Source: Providencia rettgeri (GTDB lineage: Bacteria > Pseudomonadota > Gammaproteobacteria > Enterobacterales > Enterobacteriaceae). Taken from it: a stretch of 64,000 bases of DNA. Shown here in pieces: positions 55,630 to 64,000 of this stretch. Location: contig NZ_CP053896.1 of assembly GCF_013255915.1 (NCBI RefSeq), positions 3,782,001 through 3,846,000 of the forward strand, given 5' to 3'. The notes beneath the pieces are model-generated. The model had not been told where the DNA came from, searched no databases, and saw only the letters and a list, made by a program, of their open reading frames with translations. The position numbers and the translations under genes are program-made. Numbering within the stretch: position 1 is the stretch's first letter; every line of letters starts with the position of its first letter.

Positions 55630-56271
55630 TTAGCCTCTTGTAGACAAACGCATTTCGCGCTCAGATTCAGTCAACGATGCTAAGAATGCGTCACGTGCAA
55701 ACACACGTTGCATATATAATTGCAGATATTTGCTGCTAGATGGGTTCAATTCAATACCGAGTACAGGTAAACGCCATAGCAATGGAGCCAAATAGCAATC
55801 TACGAGACTAAACTCTTCACTCATGAAGAATTCCATTTCAGCAAAAACAGGAGAAACCGCAATCAGTTCTTCAGAGAGTTGGCGACGAGCATTTGCTGCC
55901 TCTTGCGCACTACCATTCTCTATTTTGCTCATTAATGAATACCAATCATTTTGAATGCGGTGCATCAATTGACGGCTAGTCCCACGTGCAACTGGATAAA
56001 CAGGCATTAATGGCGGATGAGGAAAACGCTCATCAAGGTATTCCATGATAATGTGTGGGTCATACAGAGTCAGGTCACGATCAACTAATGTTGGAACGCT
56101 TTGGTATGGGTTGAGATCAATCAGATCTTGAGGCAGATGACCGGGTTCGACATGTTCAATTTCAACACTTACCCCTTTTTCAGCCAAAACAATCCGTACC
56201 TGATGGCTAAAAATGTCAGTAGGGCCAGAGAACAATGTCATTACCGAACGTTTATTAGGAGCGACAGCCAT
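55630..56271 (-). CDS. sspA: Stringent starvation protein A
   Basis: 213 residues from the ATG at 56271 (GGAGG site); E. coli SspA has 212. GST-like fold: [60 protein letters not shown] and [20 protein letters not shown]. The conserved [10 protein letters not shown] surface contacts RNA polymerase. Lacks glutathione transferase activity in E. coli. First gene of sspAB. Confidence 0.96.
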   Translation of the reverse strand: MAVAPNKRSVMTLFSGPTDIFSHQVRIVLAEKGVSVEIEHVEPGHLPQDLIDLNPYQSVPTLVDRDLTLYDPHIIMEYLDERFPHPPLMPVYPVARGTSRQLMHRIQNDWYSLMSKIENGSAQEAANARRQLSEELIAVSPVFAEMEFFMSEEFSLVDCYLAPLLWRLPVLGIELNPSSSKYLQLYMQRVFARDAFLASLTESEREMRLSTRG

Positions 56272-56283
56272 TAAAACCTCCAA

Positions 56284-56760
56284 AATACAAAATGGACGAA
56301 ATGTAATTAATTTTTAATTACCCATTACCCATTTTAAAATCCCCTGTGTTTAACTCTCATTTATCCATACTGAAAGTCAACACAACCCTCCCGCACAGTA
56401 AAGGCGAGAAATGTGAAATAAAAAAACAGGGGCATATTCTAACAGATTTTGTACAACTTAGGGGGAACACACCGAAAAAATCACAGATTTATTTCATTTT
56501 TAGGTTCGAAAAGATAAAAAATTAGAATTTTAAAACGAAAAAACAAAGACAATAAGAATAAAAAACCTAAAGTGAACTCTAGGGTTCGAGTTATATTTAG
56601 TAGAATTATCCCAATATTGTTCCACTAATAATTATTTTTGATTTTAGACTAAATTATTATTTTTCTCTTTTATTATATTCATTCTTTTATAAAGAATCAT
56701 AATTAGACACAGCTATTCTAGCATCAATAATAAAAATGTAAGTAAAACAATAGGCAATAA
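56284..56760. other. AT-rich gap between rpsI and sspA
   Basis: About 480 bp. It holds the sspA promoter next to the gene and the end of the rpsI terminator. The middle is low-complexity AT sequence with no supported gene. Confidence 0.5.
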
Positions 56761-56762
56761 AA

Positions 56763-56783
56763 AACCCGCCATTAAGACGGGTT
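56763..56783 (-). terminator. Intrinsic terminator of rplM-rpsI
   Basis: AACCCGCC (56763-56770) and GACGGGTT (56776-56783) form an 8-bp stem with one G-U pair. On the minus strand TTTTATTG follows. Confidence 0.82.
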
Positions 56784-56816
56784 TTTTCATCAATTTTATA
56801 CCCAAAGGGTAATAAA

Positions 56817-57959
<1,143 letters not shown>

Positions 57960-59090
57960 TTAAGTTAAATGAGGTATTTTCAGGTACTCTTCACTTTGCA
58001 TTTCTTGCAATCGAGACAAGCAGCGTTGGTACTCAAAAACCAAAAGTTGCCCTTGATACAGCGACTCCATTGGCACTTCAGCATTAATGACTAATTTAAC
58101 TTTTCGTTCGTAAAACTCATCAATTAACGCTAAAAAACGACGTGCTGGATTTTCATCTGTTATTCCCATCACGGGGACATTGTACAGCAACACAGTGTGG
58201 TAGCAATTTGATAGGTAAATGTAGTCATTTTGGCTACGAGGCTCTTCACACAGAACTTTAAACTCGATGGCTAGCACCCCTTCCGCAGCATGAATGGCTT
58301 GCATCTTACGATGATTAACCTCTAAAACGGGATTTTGCTCCCCTTGCTTACCCGCCAATTTAACGAAAACATCATCTAAATGCTGACGATTTTGAGAATT
58401 AATTGGGGATAAAAAAAGATGCGCTTGAGTTAAAGTTCTTAAGCGGTAATCAATGCCTGCATCGACATTCATTACATCACAGTATTTTTTAATTTGCTCA
58501 ATAGCAGGTAAGAAACGAGCTCGCTGCAAACCGTTACGATAGAGATTATCAGGGATGATATTTGAGGTAGCCACCAGTGTGATACCTCGAGCGAATAGCC
58601 CTTCGAGTAAAGTGCCAAGGATCATAGCGTCGGTAATATCTGACACAAAAAATTCATCAAAACACAACACATCTGTTTGTTTTTTAAACTCATCCGCAAT
58701 AATATCCAGCGGGTTCTCTTGCCCTTGTAATGCCATCAAATCTTCTTGTACTTTCTTCATAAAGCGATGAAAATGTAAGCGAAGTTTACGGTTACCCGGT
58801 AAACTTTCGTAAAACATATCCATCAGCCATGTTTTTCCACGCCCTACTCCGCCCCACATATATAACCCTTTTACTGGGGTAATTGGTGCTGTCGATGCTT
58901 TACCAAGAAGGCGGCTAAAGCGTTGCTTTAAACCTGAGGGCTTATCTTGTAAAGTGGAAGAAGTTGTATTAACAAGCTGCTGATATATTTTATCTAAGCG
59001 TTCTACAGCGAGCTTTTGTACGTCATCTGGCTGGTAGTTTCCATCAGCCAGCGCTTGTTGATAACGCATTGTAGGGGTCATCGGCGACAT
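57960..59090 (-). CDS. zapE: Cell-division ATPase ZapE
   Basis: 376 residues (E. coli 375). AFG1-like AAA+ ATPase with Walker A GGVGRGKT (80-87), Walker B VLCFDEFFVSD and sensor region LVATSNIIPDNLYRNGLQRA. Acts on the Z-ring late in division and under stress. Divergent from zapG. Its gene ends about 300 bp before rplM. Confidence 0.95.
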   Translation of the reverse strand: MSPMTPTMRYQQALADGNYQPDDVQKLAVERLDKIYQQLVNTTSSTLQDKPSGLKQRFSRLLGKASTAPITPVKGLYMWGGVGRGKTWLMDMFYESLPGNRKLRLHFHRFMKKVQEDLMALQGQENPLDIIADEFKKQTDVLCFDEFFVSDITDAMILGTLLEGLFARGITLVATSNIIPDNLYRNGLQRARFLPAIEQIKKYCDVMNVDAGIDYRLRTLTQAHLFLSPINSQNRQHLDDVFVKLAGKQGEQNPVLEVNHRKMQAIHAAEGVLAIEFKVLCEEPRSQNDYIYLSNCYHTVLLYNVPVMGITDENPARRFLALIDEFYERKVKLVINAEVPMESLYQGQLLVFEYQRCLSRLQEMQSEEYLKIPHLT

Positions 59091-59436
59091 TAACTGAATA
59101 ATCCTTAAAAATTTTTCGGTTTTTTTACCGTTATTTGATATACACTGCCTTTATTATAACCAGATTCAGTTATCATTTAACTTTCGGTTAACGAGCCGCT
59201 ATAGAGTAAGGAAATTCGATTTAAGATTCCACTCTTAATAAGTTGTTGACTAATTTAACCTACCTACTCAGGGCTTGTAGATTTTGTCATCACTTAACTA
59301 GCCAAATTACAATATGTTAAGACGCTTTACTTGACGCTTACATGCAACTTGAATTATTTAAGGTATAGTAACGGTAACAACATTTAATTTCTGCGAACAT
59401 TGAATCTGTGAACATTGAAGTAATGAAGGAGTCAGC
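59091..59436. other. Divergent promoter region of zapE and zapG
   Basis: About 345 bp with no gene. A 25-bp stretch near 59340-59366 resembles an ERIC left end in reverse (CAACTTGAATTATTTA) and may be an old remnant. Confidence 0.45.
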
Positions 59437-59841
59437 ATGACCTGGGAGTATGCATTAATCGGATTGATTGTGGGTTTTATCATCGGTGCATTAGTTGTGC
59501 GCTATGGCAACCCAAAGCTTCGCCAACAAAAAACAGCGCAAGCTGAGCTAGACAAAAAAAGTACTGAACTCGAAGAGTACCGTAAAGAACTTGTTAGCCA
59601 TTTTGCTCGTAGCGCAGAATTATTGGATAAAATGGCGCGCGATTACCGCCAGCTTTACCAACACATGGCACAAAGTTCATCTGAATTAATGCCTGATATG
59701 CCAGCACAAGACAACCCATTTAACTATCGTTTAACCGAATCTGAAGCAGATAACGACCAAGCGCCTGTTAAAATGCCACCAAGAGATTACTCAGATGGTG
59801 CTTCGGGTCTATTCCGTCCTATTGATGAGAAAGAAAAGTAA
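59437..59841 (+). CDS. zapG: Z-ring/cell-envelope protein ZapG (YhcB)
   Basis: 134 residues. An N-terminal membrane helix (ALIGLIVGFIIGALVVRYG) leads to a long coiled coil (about 28-85, KLRQQKTAQAELDKKSTELE and onward) and a Pro-rich acidic tail ending in FRPIDEKEK. Interacts with division and elongation proteins in E. coli (132 residues). A GGAG site precedes the start. Confidence 0.94.
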   Translation: MTWEYALIGLIVGFIIGALVVRYGNPKLRQQKTAQAELDKKSTELEEYRKELVSHFARSAELLDKMARDYRQLYQHMAQSSSELMPDMPAQDNPFNYRLTESEADNDQAPVKMPPRDYSDGASGLFRPIDEKEK

Positions 59842-60219
59842 ATTTTTATCTTTTATCACCAGTAAGCAGTGCTTACTGGTGATTTCCTATAAAACCTACT
59901 AAATTTTATCACTTTCCGTGTGTCTTCCATTATTAAATTTTTAGTTAATAATTCTGAACAAGATTTCCATCCAAATATAATTTAATAATTTATTTATCTA
60001 CTGTATAGAAGTTAAAGTTTCACTTAAGGTACATGTAAATAGATGTAAAAGAGTGGATATTCGCTACCCGTCATGGGAACTTTTGCGCATAATCGGTGGT
60101 CATAGTCATCAGTAAAATTGAATCTGATACCAACCAATATTATCTCAACGCATTGTGTTTCTTCTAAAACTGCATTCACAGTGAGTTGATAACTTATTCT
60201 TGAGAGAATCGACTGAATT
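59842..60219. other. Gap between zapG and degQ
   Basis: About 380 bp. A 14-base inverted repeat (59855-59883, ATCACCAGTAAGCA and its complement) lies 14 bp past zapG and is terminator-like, though without a U-run. The remainder carries the degQ promoter. No gene seen. Confidence 0.5.
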
Positions 60220-61614
60220 ATGAAAAGAAAAAACTTTTTTCTTACCGCAGTAGCAATGAGTTTAGGCTTATCTTTAGCGGCTATTCCTGCGGTTAGTAGC
60301 GCAGCATTGCCTGCCACTTTACCTGCAACAGCACAAAGCCAGAACATGCCTAGCTTAGCTCCAATGCTTGAAAAAGTATTGCCAGCTGTAGTGAATATTC
60401 ATGTGTCTGGTACTCGCGTACAGAACCAACAAATTCCAGAAGAGCTTAAATTCTTTTTTGGCCCGAATATACCACAACAGCAACAAAGCGTACGTCCATT
60501 TGAAGGCTTAGGTTCTGGTGTCATTATTGACGCTCAGCAAGGTTATATTTTAACCAACAACCATGTAATTGATGGCGCCGACAAAATACAAATTCAATTA
60601 AACGATGGCCGTGAAATTGCCGTTAACTTAATTGGGAAAGACCCACAAACCGATATCGCGTTATTGAAAATAAGCAATGCAAAAGATATCAAAAACTTAA
60701 CTGCTGTTAGTATTGCAGACTCTGACAAATTGCGTGTAGGTGATTTTGCGGTTGCAGTCGGGAACCCATTTGGTTTAGGGCAAACAGCAACATCTGGCAT
60801 TATCTCAGCATTAGGTCGTAGCGGCTTAAACCTTGAAGGCCTAGAAAACTTTATCCAAACCGATGCTTCCATTAACCGTGGTAACTCTGGTGGTGCTCTC
60901 GTTAACCTAAACGGTGAATTAATCGGTATTAACACGGCGATTTTGGCACCTGGCGGCGGTAATATCGGTATCGGTTTCGCGATCCCAAGTAATATGGCTA
61001 AAAACCTTAGCGAGCAGTTAATTAAGCATGGTGAAGTAAAACGCGGGATCTTAGGTATCAAAGGTACTGAAATGAACTCCGATATCGCTAAAGCATTCAA
61101 TATTGATGCACAGCGTGGCGCTTTCGTGAGCGAAGTTTTACCTAAATCATCCGCAGCTAAAGCAGGCATTAAATCCGGTGACGTTTTAGTCTCTGTTGAT
61201 GGTAAACGTATTAATAGCTTCGCAGAGTTAAGAGCTAAAATCGGTACTAGCCAAATTGGTAAAGAGATCACTATCGGTTTAATCCGTTCAGGCAAACCGA
61301 TGGAAGTCAAAGTGGTTCTTGAGAACGATGAAGGCTCAACAACTAAAGCTGAAAAGTTGAGCGAATCCTTATTAGGTGCAACGATTTCTAATGCAACCGT
61401 TAGCAATACTAAAGGTGTACAAGTTGATAGCGTGGCACCAAAATCGCCAGCTGCCGCCATTGGCCTCGTAAAAGGCGATTTAATCTTTGGTGTTAATGAC
61501 GCTCGAGTTGAGACTATTGAACAATTCCGTAAGATTATTGATGCTAAACCTCCTGTATTAGCAATGAAAGTATTACGTGACGGTGAAACCTTATATTTAC
61601 TGATGAAAAATTAA
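60220..61614 (+). CDS. degQ: Periplasmic serine protease DegQ
   Basis: 464 residues with a signal peptide to about 28 (VSSAA). HtrA protease with triad H115 (TNNHVID), D145 (QTDIALL) and S223 (RGNSGGA), an LA loop containing FFFGPNIPQQQQ, and two PDZ domains (about 260-350 and 370-460). Length lies between E. coli DegQ (455) and DegP (474). The neighbour degS and the short LA loop favour DegQ. Degrades misfolded envelope proteins. Confidence 0.93.
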   Translation: MKRKNFFLTAVAMSLGLSLAAIPAVSSAALPATLPATAQSQNMPSLAPMLEKVLPAVVNIHVSGTRVQNQQIPEELKFFFGPNIPQQQQSVRPFEGLGSGVIIDAQQGYILTNNHVIDGADKIQIQLNDGREIAVNLIGKDPQTDIALLKISNAKDIKNLTAVSIADSDKLRVGDFAVAVGNPFGLGQTATSGIISALGRSGLNLEGLENFIQTDASINRGNSGGALVNLNGELIGINTAILAPGGGNIGIGFAIPSNMAKNLSEQLIKHGEVKRGILGIKGTEMNSDIAKAFNIDAQRGAFVSEVLPKSSAAKAGIKSGDVLVSVDGKRINSFAELRAKIGTSQIGKEITIGLIRSGKPMEVKVVLENDEGSTTKAEKLSESLLGATISNATVSNTKGVQVDSVAPKSPAAAIGLVKGDLIFGVNDARVETIEQFRKIIDAKPPVLAMKVLRDGETLYLLMKN

Positions 61615-61643
61615 TTCATCAAAAACCATCTGAAAATCAACAA

Positions 61644-61680
61644 AACAGGTACAGTATCACTCTGCTGTACCTGTTTTTTT
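61644..61680 (+). terminator. Intrinsic terminator of degQ
   Basis: AACAGGTACAG (61644-61654) and CTGTACCTGTT (61665-61675) form an 11-bp stem followed by a T-run of seven (61674-61680). Confidence 0.9.
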
Positions 61681-61729
61681 ATGTTATGCTCTGAACATGT
61701 TTAAGCAATAACTAAATATTCTATATCCT

Positions 61730-62794
61730 ATGGTGAAGAAGCTAACCTTATCTGTCATGCTTGGCCTGTTGACTGCATTGATTATTATCGTTGCGGTTCC
61801 TTCGTTGCGCCCTCAAGGTTTAGCCGACTTATTATATGGTAAAACAAATAGCGAGCCCGTCAGTTATAATAAAGCAGTACGCCGTGCTGCGCCTGCAGTA
61901 GTCTATGTTTACAGTAGCTCAAAAGGTAGTTTTTCCCAGTCAGGGCGTGAATTAAAATCCCTCGGTTCGGGTGTGATCATGAGCCCAAATGGCTACATTA
62001 TCACGAATAAACACGTCGTTGATAACCCAGACCAAATCTTAGTCGCTTTACAAGATGGTGCTATTTTTGATGCCTTACTGGTTGGCTCGGACCCATTGAC
62101 TGATCTCGCCGTATTGAAAATTGACGCTGATAACCTACCCGTTATTCCAATTAATACGCAACGGGTCACTCATGTTGGTGATGTCGTACTCGCTATTGGT
62201 AACCCTTATAACATAGGCCAAACCGTTACTCAGGGGATTATCAGTGCAACGGGTCGCGTAGGGTTAAGCTCTACCCGTCGGCAAAATTTCCTGCAAACCG
62301 ATGCCTCAATCAACTCGGGTAACTCTGGCGGGGCATTAATTAATACCGAGGGGGAGTTAGTTGGCATTAACACTCTTTCTTTCACAGCAGGCCAAGGCAT
62401 TAGTTCTGAGGGGTTAAGCTTTGCCATTCCAACCGCCCTTGCCACTAAAATCATGGATAAGCTAATCCGTGATGGCCGAGTGATCCGTGGTTATATTGGT
62501 ATTACAGCGCGTGAACTGCCTCAAATTAGGTCAAATAACAATAATATTAACCAAATACAAGGCTTGCGGGTTTTCCAAGTTGCCCCAAATGGGCCTGCAG
62601 CTAAAGCGGGCATACTACAAGGGGATATTATTTTATCGGTTGATGGCAAACCTGCTATTTCAGCCGCAGAAACCATGGATTTAGTCGCAGAAATCCGCCC
62701 TGGAAGCAAGACCGCAGTGCAAATCTTACGAGATGGCGAAATTAAAAATATTGATGTGATTATTGAAGAAATTCCTGATGAGCAGGCAGGATAA
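61730..62794 (+). CDS. degS: Site-1 protease DegS of the sigma-E pathway
   Basis: 354 residues (E. coli 355). An uncleaved N-terminal membrane anchor (about 5-25) leads to the protease domain with H95 (TNKHVVD), D125 (LTDLAVL) and S199 (SGNSGGA), then one PDZ (about 255-350). Detects outer-membrane porin tails by PDZ and cuts RseA, releasing sigma-E. It has its own region after the degQ terminator. Confidence 0.96.
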   Translation: MVKKLTLSVMLGLLTALIIIVAVPSLRPQGLADLLYGKTNSEPVSYNKAVRRAAPAVVYVYSSSKGSFSQSGRELKSLGSGVIMSPNGYIITNKHVVDNPDQILVALQDGAIFDALLVGSDPLTDLAVLKIDADNLPVIPINTQRVTHVGDVVLAIGNPYNIGQTVTQGIISATGRVGLSSTRRQNFLQTDASINSGNSGGALINTEGELVGINTLSFTAGQGISSEGLSFAIPTALATKIMDKLIRDGRVIRGYIGITARELPQIRSNNNNINQIQGLRVFQVAPNGPAAKAGILQGDIILSVDGKPAISAAETMDLVAEIRPGSKTAVQILRDGEIKNIDVIIEEIPDEQAG

Positions 62795-62816
62795 TCATTG
62801 ATAAATACTCTTTCGT

Positions 62817-62851
62817 AAAAAAAGGTTGCTCGATATCGAACAACCTTTTTT
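62817..62851. terminator. Bidirectional terminator between degS and murA
   Basis: AAAAGGTTG and CAACCTTTT form a 9-bp stem around the symmetrical segment TCGATATCGA, with A-run before and T-run after (62845-62851). It serves the convergent degS and murA. Confidence 0.88.
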
Positions 62852-62892
62852 GATTCGCTGAATGGAGGAGCCCCAATCACCCTACCAATGCA

Positions 62893-64000
<1,108 letters not shown>

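Noticed and set aside
59340-59366. Further ERIC element before zapG
   Set aside because: Only about 20 bases resemble the left end in reverse; no core and no other end. Kept as a possible remnant only.
60594-61460. 288-codon open frame on the strand opposite degQ
   Set aside because: It is the shadow of a codon-biased gene. The degQ frame has a complete catalytic triad, signal peptide and PDZ domains, and the antisense frame has no ribosome site or family resemblance.

Overview
The window looks like a chromosomal segment of a low-GC member of the Enterobacterales, most likely Providencia or a close relative in the Morganellaceae. This rests on the near E. coli-identical core genes (murA, degS/degQ, zapE/zapG, rplM-rpsI, sspAB, arcB, diaA, lpoA, rnpB), on ERIC-type repeats, and on an AT-rich composition. 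No database search was possible, so the genus is an inference.

Layout. 1-3.3 kb: a catabolic aldehyde dehydrogenase (cut by the window edge), a thiamine-diphosphate enzyme and a nucleoside-type deaminase. 3.5-10.4 kb: a very AT-rich chaperone-usher fimbrial operon on the minus strand with a small XRE regulator at its head, two chaperones and a tip adhesin. 10.4-11.6 kb: a gene-poor stretch with palindromes and decayed reading frames. 11.6-20.6 kb: an orphan type VI secretion cassette (hcp, vgrG, DUF4123 adaptor, MIX/VasX-like effector, DUF6708-like membrane protein, PAAR tip, two tiny membrane proteins), followed by a tRNA-Ile(CAU) gene. 21.8-29 kb: a frameshifted dehydrogenase remnant, an acetyltransferase, fadH, a Zur-box-headed pair folE2 plus gamma-carbonic anhydrase, sstT, and alx with its yybP-ykoY manganese riboswitch. 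29.7-34.4 kb: yqjA, yqjDEKF, yhaJ and yhaK. 34.5-43 kb: a PRD regulator followed by an eight-gene operon. 43-64 kb: a YccM-like ferredoxin, rnpB, then rsmI, lpoA, yraN, diaA, dolP, mtgA, elbB, arcZ, arcB, an unpartnered gltD, sspBA, rpsI-rplM, zapE, zapG, degQ, degS and the end of murA.

The most interesting system is the 34.5-43 kb block. An MtlR-type regulator (HTH, PRDs, EIIB-like and EIIA-like domains) sits before genes for a stand-alone PRD protein, a glycine-rich SFCGS (DUF2620) protein, DUF4312, and two polytopic membrane proteins (DUF4311, DUF4310). These are followed by a metal-dependent amidohydrolase, a SelA/DgaE-like PLP enzyme and a DgaF-like KDGP aldolase. The gene content suggests uptake (possibly with phosphorylation) and breakdown of an acylated amino-sugar acid to pyruvate and glyceraldehyde 3-phosphate, by a transporter of unknown type. 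Two copies of an inverted repeat TTTCCACT-N4-AGTGGAAA, with further half-sites, lie before the operon. A tandem array of three 136-bp ERIC-like units splits the operon between transporter and enzyme genes.

Other regulatory features are an ArcZ small RNA beside arcB, stem-loops after the first genes of the fimbrial and type VI operons that could set subunit ratios, a Zur operator, and several bidirectional terminators between convergent genes.
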